Notes under the pieces: model-generated
Database searches by the model: none
What the model was told of the DNA's origin: nothing
Seen by the model: only the letters and a program-made list of their open reading frames with translations
Program-made: the position numbers and the translations under genes
Source: Halioglobus maricola
GTDB taxonomy: Bacteria > Pseudomonadota > Gammaproteobacteria > Pseudomonadales > Halieaceae
Direction: 5' to 3'
Assembly (NCBI RefSeq): GCF_009388985.1
Contig: NZ_CP036422.1
Coordinates: forward strand, 3,796,501-3,860,500
DNA: 64,000 nucleotides
Part shown: positions 42,584 to 52,102 of the stretch, piece by piece
How positions within the stretch are numbered: position 1 is the first letter of the stretch
Layout: each line of letters begins with the position of its first letter

Positions 42584-44242
42584 CTAGTGCCAGGACATAA
42601 ACGTTTCGACAGTTTCAACACTCTCGGGACGCAGGTTTTCGATACCGGTGTAGGGCTTATCCTTGCCAAGCTCGTTGTGCGGATAAGCCTTGATGGTCAT
42701 CATGTGTCGCTTGGTCATGTCCTGGAAGCTCGCGCCAGACCAGAGTGAGTGACCAATCAATGGGTGCTGTTCGCGAGGATCACGGTAGAGGTTATAAACA
42801 CCCGCTGCCGCCGCGGGCATACCGGGCGCAGCAATATGCATTTTCCACTCCTGCTTGACCACGGCACGCAGCAATTCGTTCTGATACACATAGACATAAT
42901 CGCGACGACCATTGCCGTGGCCCTTTAACAAGACCGGGGTCTGGTCGATACCATCGATAACACGATCGCGGGGAATGTATTTTTCCGCCTGCGCCACGCG
43001 GGCAAAGGTAGTGAACAAATCGGAAGCATGCACGATATCAGCAGCACGGCTGCCCGCCTCGATCGCACCGGGCCAGCGCGCGTAGGCATCAACACGGATG
43101 CCGCCTTCGGTGAAGTCGGTCTTACCGCCACGGTAGACCAGCTGGCTTTGTCCGGAAGTGCCCTCATAGTGATACATCAGGCCATTGTCTGCCATAAACA
43201 CCACCAGGGTGTTGTCAGCAACGCCCAGCTTGTCCATCTCGTCGAGAATGGCACCGAACCAATCATCGATCACCTCGAGCTTGTCCGCCATAAAGCCGCC
43301 GTTCAGGGAACGGGCCTGCTCCGGGTGCACGAAGTTCAGCGGGTACAAAGGCCAGTACTGCAGGAAGAAGGGGTCGTCCTTGCCGGCCATTTCACGCAGC
43401 TGCTCGATGGTCTGGCGCTGGTAGCGCTCATTCATTCGCTCGTAGTGTGCCTGGGTCCAGGTCTCTCCCGGCTTAAGGTCTACCTCTCGCGCCTTGCCGC
43501 CCTTGCGGGCCTCAACGCCAGTCACCAGGCCATTGGGTTTGAACTTCTTGTCCAGCGCCAGCGCGTTACTCTGGGTACCTTCATACCAACCCAACAGGTT
43601 ATTCGCGCGCGCCGACTCCGGCGACATCAGCGCCAGCTGCACCTGTTGGTGCAGCGGGAAAGCGGCAAAATCAAACCCCTGGTTGTGGGGGTATGCCTCT
43701 TCGATGTCACCCTGGTGCCACTTACCAATATGTGCAGTGCTGTAGCCAGCCTTGGACAAAACCTCGGCAATGGTGACTTCGTTATCCCCCAGGCCTTCGC
43801 CCACCAGTGCTACTTTCACTTCCTTGATGCCGGTGCGCACAGGATGGCGACCAGTCAGGGTCGCTGCCCGGGTCGGCGTACAGGAGGGTTCGGTATACAT
43901 GCGATTGAGGGACATTCCCTCACTGGCAAATTGATTGATTCGCGGGGTCTGCACGCCCATCACATCGTTCAGAGCCGGCTTGCCCATCTGGCCGAAGCTA
44001 ACGTCATCGATCAATACGAATACGATGTTGGGGCGCTCACCGCCATTGGCTTCGCGCATATCGGCCAACTTCTGGTCGATCTCCTTGTCTTCTTTCGCCC
44101 ACTCATCCCCATACTGGGCCTCGAGGAAGCGGTACTCTCCGTCGCGCACAATGGGCTTGGCTGCCAGTACTGGGGACATCATGGTCAGGCCTATCACACT
44201 GCACAGGGCTTTACTGCGCCAGCCAGATCGTTGCTTATTCAT
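42584..44242 (-). CDS. Exported arylsulfatase, paralogue 2
   Basis: 552 aa from ATG 44242, with GGAG 7 nt upstream. Signal peptide 1-28 (MMSPVLAAKP). Asp79-Asp80 in LIDDVSFGQ, Cys121-Arg125 in CTPTRAATLTG, HIGKWHQGD and MADNGLMYHYEGT are the sulfatase signatures. As in paralogue 1, a charged helical segment (residues about 32-68, LEAQYGDEWAKEDKEIDQKL) precedes the fold. The two enzymes share many runs such as TEPSCTPTR, GFDYAAFP/GFDFAAFP and IDGLDQT/IDGIDQT. It is coupled with the binding-protein gene downstream. Both sulfatases need a formylglycine-generating enzyme, which is not encoded in functional form in this window. Confidence 0.93.
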   Translation of the reverse strand: MNKQRSGWRSKALCSVIGLTMMSPVLAAKPIVRDGEYRFLEAQYGDEWAKEDKEIDQKLADMREANGGERPNIVFVLIDDVSFGQMGKPALNDVMGVQTPRINQFASEGMSLNRMYTEPSCTPTRAATLTGRHPVRTGIKEVKVALVGEGLGDNEVTIAEVLSKAGYSTAHIGKWHQGDIEEAYPHNQGFDFAAFPLHQQVQLALMSPESARANNLLGWYEGTQSNALALDKKFKPNGLVTGVEARKGGKAREVDLKPGETWTQAHYERMNERYQRQTIEQLREMAGKDDPFFLQYWPLYPLNFVHPEQARSLNGGFMADKLEVIDDWFGAILDEMDKLGVADNTLVVFMADNGLMYHYEGTSGQSQLVYRGGKTDFTEGGIRVDAYARWPGAIEAGSRAADIVHASDLFTTFARVAQAEKYIPRDRVIDGIDQTPVLLKGHGNGRRDYVYVYQNELLRAVVKQEWKMHIAAPGMPAAAAGVYNLYRDPREQHPLIGHSLWSGASFQDMTKRHMMTIKAYPHNELGKDKPYTGIENLRPESVETVETFMSWH

Positions 44243-44385
44243 TTTATTGCTCCACTGTATTCTCAATGTAATCGTCGCGCTCGAACGCCATAAGCTTGAC
44301 ACTAAATTTCAGTCGCTGCCAGTCGGGATCTTTAGCAGGAAATCGGTAAGTTCGCCGCTTCAGCAAGAATAGATGAACAAAACAC

Positions 44386-45702
44386 CTAAAACAGGTACTG
44401 GACCCGCAGCACAAGCGCAAGACCGTCACTTTGCTCTTCGACCGGCTCCCGTGTCTCGCCGTAAACCACATTCACACTGGCCTTGGTTTTGCGATAGTAG
44501 AAATTGCCGCCAAGTGTCAGACCTTTGTAGTCATTCCACCCGCCAACATCGTCGTCACCGCGAACCATGCTTCCCCGGGCGAACACTTCCACTGAGTATT
44601 TACCCGCAGGGCGGTGCGGCGACAGTATGCCCCAACGCGCATTATACTCGCGGTGGTCCCGCGTCAGAAACATCCCCAGCTCGGCGTAGCCGCCGATGCC
44701 GTAACCCTCGATGTCGCCAAAAAGTTGCGAGTAGTATGCCTCACCCTGCAGGTGCATTCGGCCATAGTTAAACGCAGCCTCCAGAGCAACAATGCCCTGG
44801 CTATCTGCACTGGGACTCGCCAGTACCAATCGATCTGCTTCACGCACCTCTGGGCGAAAACTCACCCTGTAGTAATCTCCCTCGCGATACGAAGCTGCCA
44901 GACCAAGGTGGAAGCCCCCATCGCCGCGAGACTGGCCACCAGTGACACGCCCGGTAACGGCGAGGTCTGTTTCATTGCTACTTTCCAGGTCTTCAGTGAA
45001 TACACCTAAAGAGGTGGTCATAAAGGAGGTGTCATCGTCGAAAATATCGACCGCCCGCTCTTCGGCAGACAGCTGAAATGCTTTATGTAGCCGCACGCCC
45101 ATACTTCGCCAGGCGCCAAAGGCATCGCTCGCCGCGGACCGTTCCTGGGCAAAATCGAATTTATTCCCCAAGAGATTATCCAGACCCATCGGCTCTTTCT
45201 GGTTGCCAATAGTGATGGTGACGGGAGTGTTGGGGCGTTCGGAGACCCAGCGAAGATAGACGTCGCGAAACAGGCCCTCGTCGAAATCGTACTGTACCTT
45301 GAGTTCACCCCAGTCGTAGAGTTGCGAGCGAAACACCCCTTCCAGGCGACGAAAACCCACACCTTCACGCTTGTCACCCTCACTGCGAGTACTGAAAAGG
45401 CCATCAAAATTATAGTAATCATATTGAACCGCGCCACCGAGCCAAATCCGCAGAGCATCGAATAGCACCAGACCCTCGTCATCCAGCACAGATACCGAAC
45501 GCAGCAAGGTGGTGTCGTCGTGCATGTCCTTGGTGGTATTGGCATCCAGCAGTGCGGCAACCTTGACCTCTTCTTCCTCACCGGCCAAACCTTCCACGTC
45601 AGCTACGTCTTCGGCCAGGGCAGCCGACGCGAACAGACAGGCAAGCAAGCTGCAGCAACTGCCAGCTCGCCGTGCCCGCTGCCATAATTCCACTGCGCTC
45701 AT
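44386..45702 (-). CDS. OprP/OprO-type porin
   Basis: 438 aa. Signal peptide 1-30 (LLACLFASAALAED). The barrel shows strands like FRDVYLRWVSERPNTPVTITIGNQKEPMGLDNLLGNKF, a signature of the phosphate-selective OprP/OprO family, and it ends with GLALVLRVQYLF. An acidic N-terminal stretch (DVEGLAGEEEEVK) after the signal peptide recalls the coiled-coil region of OprP relatives. OprP binds phosphate or polyphosphate, but relatives pass other anions. It lies 29 nt downstream of the HlyD gene and 143 nt upstream of the sulfatase, so it plausibly carries the anionic substrate. Confidence 0.9.
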   Translation of the reverse strand: MSAVELWQRARRAGSCCSLLACLFASAALAEDVADVEGLAGEEEEVKVAALLDANTTKDMHDDTTLLRSVSVLDDEGLVLFDALRIWLGGAVQYDYYNFDGLFSTRSEGDKREGVGFRRLEGVFRSQLYDWGELKVQYDFDEGLFRDVYLRWVSERPNTPVTITIGNQKEPMGLDNLLGNKFDFAQERSAASDAFGAWRSMGVRLHKAFQLSAEERAVDIFDDDTSFMTTSLGVFTEDLESSNETDLAVTGRVTGGQSRGDGGFHLGLAASYREGDYYRVSFRPEVREADRLVLASPSADSQGIVALEAAFNYGRMHLQGEAYYSQLFGDIEGYGIGGYAELGMFLTRDHREYNARWGILSPHRPAGKYSVEVFARGSMVRGDDDVGGWNDYKGLTLGGNFYYRKTKASVNVVYGETREPVEEQSDGLALVLRVQYLF

Positions 45703-45731
45703 CTGGGCGTGCAGCTCGATCCGCTACCTCC

Positions 45732-46724
45732 TCAGGGTGAGGTGAGATAACCCAGCCAGGCGCTCATGCGCATCGCGACCTTACTGATCACGTGCACCGG
45801 TTTACCACCCTGCGTGTAGATGGCGACTGTCCCTCCCGCGCCCTGGGGCAACTGGCGAGCAAACTCCTGATCGTCCAGCTCGATACCCACCGCCCATCGG
45901 CCATTCGCCGGGGCACCCGTAAACGAGGGCAACTGACTGGAAGCGCTGAGTTGGGAGTCACTGCTCAAGCCGACAATACGACTAACCGACCCGGAAAAGG
46001 TTCTTCCAGGCACGTTAGAGAACACAACATCGGCCGTGTCACCCACAGCGATCTTGCGAATGGCGCCCTGGCTAAAACTCGCCAACACCGTATTGGTCTC
46101 AGTCGACACAAAAGCCATCGGCGATGCCAGCGGCACCGAGGTCACTACACCGCCAGGCCTCAGTTGCAAATTGAGGACATAGCCATCGCTAGGCGCTATC
46201 ACCGTGGTTTCGCCCAACTGCCAGCGCGCATTATCGAGCTGAGCTTCTGCGCCGGCGATAGCCGCGTCTGCCACATCGCGATTGGCTACCCAGGTATCGA
46301 GGTCGATCTGGGCTGCCGACTGAACCTTCAGAAGCTGTTCAGCACGCTCCACATTCACCTGAGCAAGCTGCCGCTCAGCCTGGTGACGTTCGACCTGCGC
46401 TTCGAGCTGGCGCACAGTAATTTCGAAGGGTTCTGGATCGATCTGGAACAAAACGTCCCCTTGCTGGATGGGCGTATTCGCTTGCACAGGAACATCGATC
46501 ACTTCACCGCGTACATTTGGCACGATAGGAATGATATAGCGAAACATCCGGGCGTCGCTGCTCAGTGGCGAGAAGGTGTACCACATGAAGACAATCGCGC
46601 CGATCAGAACCACGCCAACACCCGCAAAGGCGCAAATATTTCCGACCGTTTTCTTGAGCAGGCCCAGCTTGTTGAAGATCAACAGGTAGAGACAGGCATA
46701 ACAAATTGAGATAAACGCGATCAT
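45732..46724 (-). CDS. HlyD-family membrane fusion protein, YibH-like
   Basis: 330 aa. Transmembrane segments lie near the N-terminus (about 1-18 and 28-50). The rest is a membrane-fusion protein: [35 protein letters not shown] is the lipoyl half-motif, a coiled coil runs about residues 105-170 and [15 protein letters not shown] is the second half. Such proteins bridge an inner-membrane pump and an outer channel, but here neither is encoded. The start overlaps the preceding DUF3302 gene by 4 nt. In E. coli YibH and the DUF3302 protein YibI are also adjacent, which supports the call. Confidence 0.9.
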
Positions 46725-47002
46725 GCCTCAGCCTCCTTTAACTTTTCTTCCAGTGCCGCTACGCGCTGCAAAAGCTCGGCATTCGGCGCAGCGGGCTTGA
46801 TCTTGGCCCACACCAGAGCCAGCCCCCAACCAATACCCCCGGTGAGCAACCCCACCCAGGCCAGGATAGAAATGGCTTCCGCCTGCGGGTGTTCCGCCGT
46901 GCGGGCTATGTTCCCGGGTATGTTACCTATCAGGACGATTAGCCAGATGGCCGCGGCACACAGTACGCCGAGCACGATCAACGCGAATATCTCCAAGATC
47001 AT
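46721..47002 (-). CDS. DUF3302 family small inner-membrane protein, YibI-like
   Basis: 93 aa with two hydrophobic segments (residues about 4-25 and 43-66) and a C-terminal coiled coil ([17 protein letters not shown]). The phrases [38 protein letters not shown] and [22 protein letters not shown] are typical of DUF3302. Function is unknown. It overlaps the HlyD gene by 4 nt, and the HlyD-DUF3302 pair recurs in other gammaproteobacteria, so the two are likely partners. Confidence 0.85.
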
Positions 47003-47011
47003 GGCAGACTC

Positions 47012-47671
47012 CTAATCCTTATTTGCGAGGAAGTCAGATACCGTCTTGCGGTATTGCACCAGCCAGAGGTCCAGTGTTGGCACCAGATCATCAAACTCCA
47101 GCTCATCACCGCTCTTTTTCTCGGTTGAGCCTATTCCCTTGGCCACAATGGCCAGGATTCGCTCGCCTGTGACGCTGTCTGTTGCCTCCCCCTCGAACAT
47201 CACATCGATATAGGTATTCAGGTTCCCGGTGGCTCTCTTGGCGCCACGAAACACCGCGCTTACCGGAACCAGATTGTGCGCTTTGAGAGATTCAATCGAC
47301 TTTTCCACACCGGTAATCGCCAGAGACAAGCGCGCGACCTTCGGCCCGGGCTCGGTTGCCAGCACGCCCTCGTCCTCAAAAATCGCGAGAATCCCCTCGC
47401 GAAGGTAGTCAGATGACTGTACCCCCAACTCATTGTCCGAACGGGCATTCTTTCCATAAAGGGTGACTTCATGCAGCATCACCTTTTCGTAGTGGCCGCG
47501 CTTATTCTCATTGGAGAAAAAGAACGCATTTCGCTCCTCGACATACACCAGAGTCTCGTAGCTTTCCAGCCAGCCGGAGAAGTCCTTGGTCTTCGGTTTC
47601 TCCGCCTGGGCGGACAAGGACACAGCGGCGACAAGCGACAGTATGAACAGGGCGCTAATTTTTCTAATCAT
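47012..47671 (-). CDS. DUF3313-like exported protein
   Basis: 219 aa from ATG 47671, with GGAG about 8 nt upstream; an in-frame TTG at 47686 is less likely. A signal peptide (IRKISALFILSLVAAVSLSAQAE) is followed by a globular domain with TKDFSGWLESYETLVYVEE, YEKVMLHEVTLYG, LARLSLAITGVEKSI and RILAIVAKGIGSTEKK. The pattern fits the DUF3313 family, which is uncharacterised and often lipoprotein-like; no lipobox cysteine is present here. It is the first gene of the minus-strand group, 9 nt upstream of the DUF3302 gene, and diverges from an OmpW-like gene. Confidence 0.75.
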   Translation of the reverse strand: MIRKISALFILSLVAAVSLSAQAEKPKTKDFSGWLESYETLVYVEERNAFFFSNENKRGHYEKVMLHEVTLYGKNARSDNELGVQSSDYLREGILAIFEDEGVLATEPGPKVARLSLAITGVEKSIESLKAHNLVPVSAVFRGAKRATGNLNTYIDVMFEGEATDSVTGERILAIVAKGIGSTEKKSGDELEFDDLVPTLDLWLVQYRKTVSDFLANKD

Positions 47672-47780
47672 ATCGATCTCTCCCAAAAGTCGATGTGGTG
47701 ACCACCAACCGAAAACTTGCGTGGATTCAGCTGGGGCAGAAAGGTAGTATTCATCAGTCTAGCCTAATAGAGATGATGGC

Positions 47781-48644
47781 ATGCTCCGTCTACCATACAA
47801 GAATTACTGGACCAGCGGTATTTGTCTGCCGGCCACAGTGCTGGCGTGCATCGCCGGATCCCAACAAGCTGTGGGCAACCCCATCAGCGACACCCATATC
47901 TTCCGTGTCGGCGCCTACGAGCAGGACATCGATGTCGCCGCCTCCGCCACCCGAGGCGGCGCCCCCGAAGTAGAAATCGACTTTGACAAAGCCTTAGGAC
48001 TTGACGACAGCGCCACCACGCTCTTTTTCCAATACCAATGGCGATTCAAGGAAAACTGGACGCTGTCGGCGTTCTACACAAATATGTCCGCAGACGGCTC
48101 CAATACCGCTGGCCGTGATTTCAATTGGGATGGCGTGGATTACAAGGCAGGCGCGCGCCTCGACACCGAATTCGGGGTCGATACCTACCTGATCGCGGTA
48201 GACTACTCCTTCATAAAAACCGACAAACTCGACATTGGCGCGGGGTTTGGTCTCCACGCCTTTGAAATAGAGACCGATATAGAGGCGGAAGTCGGCATTG
48301 TTGAAGACGGCAATACGGATGATTCAATCAGGGGTAGAGTCGCCAGAAATACGACAGAATTGCTCGCGCCACTCCCCAACATCCGCGGCTTCGCTCGTTA
48401 TATGATCACCCCGAAGTGGGCGGTATTGGGTTCCCTGGGCTGGTTAAGTGCCAACTACGAGGACTATGATGGAGACTATCTCTTTCTCACCGCACTCACA
48501 GAATATCGTTTTACCGAAAACTTTGGCATTGGAGCCTCATACCAGATATCTGAAATCGACGTCACCAATGACAACGGCAATCGCAAACGCGCATTCGACA
48601 TCGACCAGTATGGACCTAGTATTTATCTAACCTATGGCTTCTAA
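47781..48644 (+). CDS. OmpW-like outer-membrane protein
   Basis: 287 aa. A signal-like N-terminus (ICLPATVLACIAGSQQAVGNP) precedes barrel strands: HIFRVGAYEQDIDVAAS near the start, WTLSAFYTNMSAD, DTYLIAVDYSFIKTDKLDIGAGFGLHAFEI in the middle and GPSIYLTYGF at the end. The alternation fits a roughly eight-stranded OmpW-like barrel, for a small hydrophobic compound or a structural role. No strong ribosome binding site precedes ATG 47781; an upstream ATG or GTG may be used. It lies 13 nt upstream of the glycine-zipper gene. Confidence 0.78.
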   Translation: MLRLPYKNYWTSGICLPATVLACIAGSQQAVGNPISDTHIFRVGAYEQDIDVAASATRGGAPEVEIDFDKALGLDDSATTLFFQYQWRFKENWTLSAFYTNMSADGSNTAGRDFNWDGVDYKAGARLDTEFGVDTYLIAVDYSFIKTDKLDIGAGFGLHAFEIETDIEAEVGIVEDGNTDDSIRGRVARNTTELLAPLPNIRGFARYMITPKWAVLGSLGWLSANYEDYDGDYLFLTALTEYRFTENFGIGASYQISEIDVTNDNGNRKRAFDIDQYGPSIYLTYGF

Positions 48645-48657
48645 AGAGGTAGTGACC

Positions 48658-49416
48658 ATGAATAAAATTTTGATGACCCTGGGACTGTGTTGCAGTCTGA
48701 CTACGATTCAGGCCTATGCAGACACGATCGAGCTCGCCGATGGCACACTGCTGGAGGGTAATCTGGTCGGCATGAGTAACGGCATTATGATGTTCGACAC
48801 TGGCGCCGGTATTGAAGCGTTCCCCGAGGATCAGGTGGTTGCCATCTATAACAGCGAGGGCGTTGCTACCCGTGAGGAAAGCGAGAAGCAACAACCGCAA
48901 GCGGCACCCACTCCACCACCACAGCCAAAAACGGTAACAGCCGCCAGCGGCACCCGCCTCGTCATTCGCATGTCTGAAGCTATCGACTCTCGCCGACACA
49001 GTGCCGGACACCGCTTCCGCGGCCAGCTGGAAAGCGCACTGGTAGTAGACGGAATCACCCTCGCGGCCAGAGGCACCATGGTCTACGGCCGGGTTACCCA
49101 GGCCAATAGCGGTGGCCGCGCAGTAGGCAAATCGGAAATGGCCGTCGAATTCACCGACATCATGATCAACGACGAAATGCACGAGATAGCCACTCAGGGT
49201 TTGAAGGCCCAGACGGGCAATGAGGCGGGCAGAACGGCCGGTCGCACCGCCCGGGCTGCGGCCCTCGGTGGATTGTACGGGGGCAGCTCCAGCGCCAAGA
49301 AAGGGGCCAAAGTTGGCCTTGGCGCGTCGATCCTGACCAGCGGTTCGAGCATCAACATCCCTGCGGGCACCCTGGTGGAGACGAACCTGCGAACACCACT
49401 CACTGTCGGCCTCTGA
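48658..49416 (+). CDS. Exported glycine-zipper protein
   Basis: 252 aa from ATG 48658, with AGAGG about 9 nt upstream. The signal peptide (ILMTLGLCCSLTTIQAYAD) is followed by a beta-rich domain with an internal TIELADGTLLEGNLVGMSNGIMMFDTGAG and a Pro/Gln-rich linker. After it comes a beta-domain and then a small-residue stretch AGRTAGRTARAAALGGLYGGSSSAKKGAKVGLGASI that looks like a glycine zipper for membrane insertion. I do not recognise the family. It lies between the OmpW-like barrel and the patatin lipoprotein, and these three form a plus-strand unit. Confidence 0.7.
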   Translation: MNKILMTLGLCCSLTTIQAYADTIELADGTLLEGNLVGMSNGIMMFDTGAGIEAFPEDQVVAIYNSEGVATREESEKQQPQAAPTPPPQPKTVTAASGTRLVIRMSEAIDSRRHSAGHRFRGQLESALVVDGITLAARGTMVYGRVTQANSGGRAVGKSEMAVEFTDIMINDEMHEIATQGLKAQTGNEAGRTAGRTARAAALGGLYGGSSSAKKGAKVGLGASILTSGSSINIPAGTLVETNLRTPLTVGL

Positions 49417-49435
49417 GCCCTATAGGCTGGTTGTC

Positions 49436-50863
49436 ATGCGCGCAAGCGGCAAACTAGCCGTCCTCCTGACCCTGCCCTGGCTGGCGGCGGGTTGCGCGAG
49501 TACCGTCACACCAGCCAATCAGGCGATCACCGCAGTTGACGAAACCAGTGGTTATCGCCGGATCAACAATGACAACGGTAAGCGCATAGGCGATACCCTC
49601 ATCCTGCTGTCCTTTTCAGGGGGCGGCACCCGGGCCGCCGCTCTGTCATACGGTGTCATGCAAGAGCTCCGTGACAGCTACGTTCAAAGCGACAACGCAG
49701 AGGTGCGGCTACTGGATGAAGTGGATGTCATATCCTCCGTGTCCGGAGGCAGCTTCACCGCCGCCTACTACGGCCTCTACCGAGAAGACCTGTTCACCAA
49801 TTACGAATCTGCCTTTCTGCGCCAGGACGTGCAGAGCACCCTGGTGCGCAAACTGTTCAGCCCGGGATACTGGTTCAACAGCGCGTTCAGCGGCTTTGAC
49901 CGCACCGAGATGGCTATCGACTACTACGACAGGTCAATATTCAATGGCGCCACATTTGCAGACCTGGAGGCTCAGGGCCCGCCTTTCATCGACATAAACG
50001 CCACCGACCTGACGTCGGGCATGCGTTTCACCTTCAACCAGGACTTGTTCGATATCATTTGCTCGGACCTTTCCAGTATGAAAGTGGCCCGCGCCGTAAC
50101 TGCCTCCTCAGCAGTGCCCGTGGCCTTCCCTACCATCGTGTTGGAAAACCACTCGGATCAGTGCGACATCAGTCAGACGCAGGCTTACCAGATACTTACC
50201 GAGAAGCGCGAATTTTCCGAGACCCAGGAACAGTTAGTGGAGAACATGCTGTCATATCGCGACACTGAGTCACGCCGCTACATCCACCTGGTAGATGGCG
50301 GCATCTCGGACAATCTGGGATTGCGCACCATGATCGACCGACTTGAAGGCCTGGGAGATGACCGTTTCCATGTCCTGCGAGAAAGAGGCATCAAGAATAT
50401 CCTCCTGATCCTCGTGAATGCCGCCGTGCATAGAGACAGTTTTATCGAACAATCCCCCAAGAAACCGAAACCGGGGACCACAATGAGCGCGTATATCGAC
50501 TCGCAGATGAAGCGCTACGACAACGAAACCATCGAGCGTATGCGCACCAACGTAGAACATTTCCAGCACATTGCCGATCAGGAAAATCTTCCGCTGAAGA
50601 TATTCTTCTCAGAGGTTTCCTTCGACCATATCCAGTTGTCGGATGCCAACTCCTATTTGAACAATATGCCGACCACTCTGGAGCTCAATAATAATGAGGT
50701 TGATCAGTTGATTGCTGCAGGCCGCATGTTGCTGCGACACGAGCCTTCATTCCAGGCGTATATGGAACGGAATAACGGACGGCTGGCAAAAGAAGCTATG
50801 TCAGAAACCGAAATCTGCAAAGCGTTCCAGTATGAGGGCTGCGCGGACCTTGCCGAAGAGTGA
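49436..50863 (+). CDS. Patatin-like phospholipase lipoprotein
   Basis: 475 aa. Lipobox LAAGC (Cys20), so it is membrane-anchored. The patatin fold has the oxyanion loop SFSGGGTRAAALSYG, the nucleophile serine in ISSVSGGSF (in the usual Gly-x-Ser-x-Gly, the first Gly is Ser) and the catalytic Asp in HLVDGGISDN. Such proteins hydrolyse acyl chains from lipids. With a downstream FadL-like channel it suggests lipid handling at the envelope. The final 100 residues carry a helical region with no known role. Confidence 0.88.
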   Translation: MRASGKLAVLLTLPWLAAGCASTVTPANQAITAVDETSGYRRINNDNGKRIGDTLILLSFSGGGTRAAALSYGVMQELRDSYVQSDNAEVRLLDEVDVISSVSGGSFTAAYYGLYREDLFTNYESAFLRQDVQSTLVRKLFSPGYWFNSAFSGFDRTEMAIDYYDRSIFNGATFADLEAQGPPFIDINATDLTSGMRFTFNQDLFDIICSDLSSMKVARAVTASSAVPVAFPTIVLENHSDQCDISQTQAYQILTEKREFSETQEQLVENMLSYRDTESRRYIHLVDGGISDNLGLRTMIDRLEGLGDDRFHVLRERGIKNILLILVNAAVHRDSFIEQSPKKPKPGTTMSAYIDSQMKRYDNETIERMRTNVEHFQHIADQENLPLKIFFSEVSFDHIQLSDANSYLNNMPTTLELNNNEVDQLIAAGRMLLRHEPSFQAYMERNNGRLAKEAMSETEICKAFQYEGCADLAEE

Positions 50864-50869
50864 CGGGCC

Positions 50870-52102
50870 TCAGAATCTGGACCAGTTCAGGGCAAGCCGA
50901 AGCATAAAAATGTCGCGCTGACTGTACTCACCCGTGACCGCGCCCACCAGCGGCAGTGCTGGAGACTCGATAGGGGCGTCGCCGATCGTCAGGTAACTGA
51001 AATTGATTTCAACCGTACGATCCTCAGTCCACTGCCACTCGCCGGCCACTGCCAGGCCCCAGATCTCATCCATGCGTAACATGAAGATACGATCGTCATC
51101 TTCGGTCATGGAGCTCACATACATTCCGCCAGCGCTGAGCATCCAGCGATCACTCACCGGCCAGCTATAGCTGCCGGACAGAGCCCATACGTCCTGCCAG
51201 TTGGCCTCATGGGCCGACAACTGCTCGCCGTCAAAATAGTACTCGGACAGTTCGAAGTTACTGGTATCTGCCCAGGCCAGATCAACGACCACAGCGTGAT
51301 CGTTGTCCCACTCGTGATAGATGCCCGCCAGCAAACTTTGCGGAGTGGTGCTCTTCACTTCCACATCGGCACCGATAAAACCCGCCCGATCTAACACCTG
51401 TTCCGTATTTGGCCCCAGCCCTCGAAACTTCGCCTCACCGTCCTGAGTGGGATCCAGCTCGGAATTGTAGACAAGGCCGAGCCGGGTTTGCCCGCTCAAC
51501 TCGTAGAGCGCAGACAGGCCAAAACCCACGTCTATACCGTCGGTCTCCAGTTCTGAGGTCCCGTCCGCGAAACCGGGATCGAAAACATTGGCGATGGCCC
51601 GCTCCTGACTGAAACTTGCATAGGTGAGAGCCAGAGACCCCGCTATCGAGAGCCGGTCGCTCACGCGGTAGGCCAGGCTGGGATAGGCACTGACCGAAAG
51701 CGAATCATAAGATTCGATAAAATACTGCCCGGGCCATTCACCGAAGTCGTCCGAGTAGCCAAAGCCGAGGAAGGTAAACGAGAACGTGAGATCGTCATTG
51801 ATCGGGTGCACCGCGTAGACGGCAGGGACGACAACAGTAGTGGAATTCTCAGAGCTAATATCCGCCTCCTGCGCGCCGACACGGCCCTCCCAGGTGGACT
51901 CACTTTGTACAACAATCAGTTCCGCCCGGGCGGTGGTGGCGTCCAGGCGGGCGGCGCCGGCGGGGTTAGTACCTGCGGTGGCGGCACTGTCGGCGGAAGC
52001 GGCCAGGCCCGAGACACCTGCGTAGGGCCTCGCGTCGATTGACGGGCTGACCGCGAGCAGTAGAGCTGCTGCCGCAATTAGAATGTGTGATGTTTCCCTC
52101 AC
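50870..52102 (-). CDS. FadL/OmpP1-like outer-membrane channel
   Basis: 410 aa. Starts at GTG 52100-52102. The signal peptide (HILIAAAALLLAVSPSIDA) is followed by the typical plug start GVSGLAASADSAATAGTNPAGAARL, the N-A-hatch region, with an alanine-rich run. Barrel strands follow, for example DRLSIAGSLALTYASFSQERAI and RTVEINFSYLTIGDAPIE, and the end is RLALNWSRF. FadL-type channels take up long-chain fatty acids, hydrocarbons or aromatic compounds. It converges with the patatin gene, only 6 nt apart, so fatty acids freed by the lipase could enter through it. Confidence 0.88.
   Translation of the reverse strand: MRETSHILIAAAALLLAVSPSIDARPYAGVSGLAASADSAATAGTNPAGAARLDATTARAELIVVQSESTWEGRVGAQEADISSENSTTVVVPAVYAVHPINDDLTFSFTFLGFGYSDDFGEWPGQYFIESYDSLSVSAYPSLAYRVSDRLSIAGSLALTYASFSQERAIANVFDPGFADGTSELETDGIDVGFGLSALYELSGQTRLGLVYNSELDPTQDGEAKFRGLGPNTEQVLDRAGFIGADVEVKSTTPQSLLAGIYHEWDNDHAVVVDLAWADTSNFELSEYYFDGEQLSAHEANWQDVWALSGSYSWPVSDRWMLSAGGMYVSSMTEDDDRIFMLRMDEIWGLAVAGEWQWTEDRTVEINFSYLTIGDAPIESPALPLVGAVTGEYSQRDIFMLRLALNWSRF

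Noticed and set aside
42580..42669. 30-codon upstream extension of the dihydroxyphthalate-decarboxylase-like gene
   Set aside because: The extension overlaps the 3' end of the sulfatase gene, and the shorter start at 42579 begins with a proper Tat signal.
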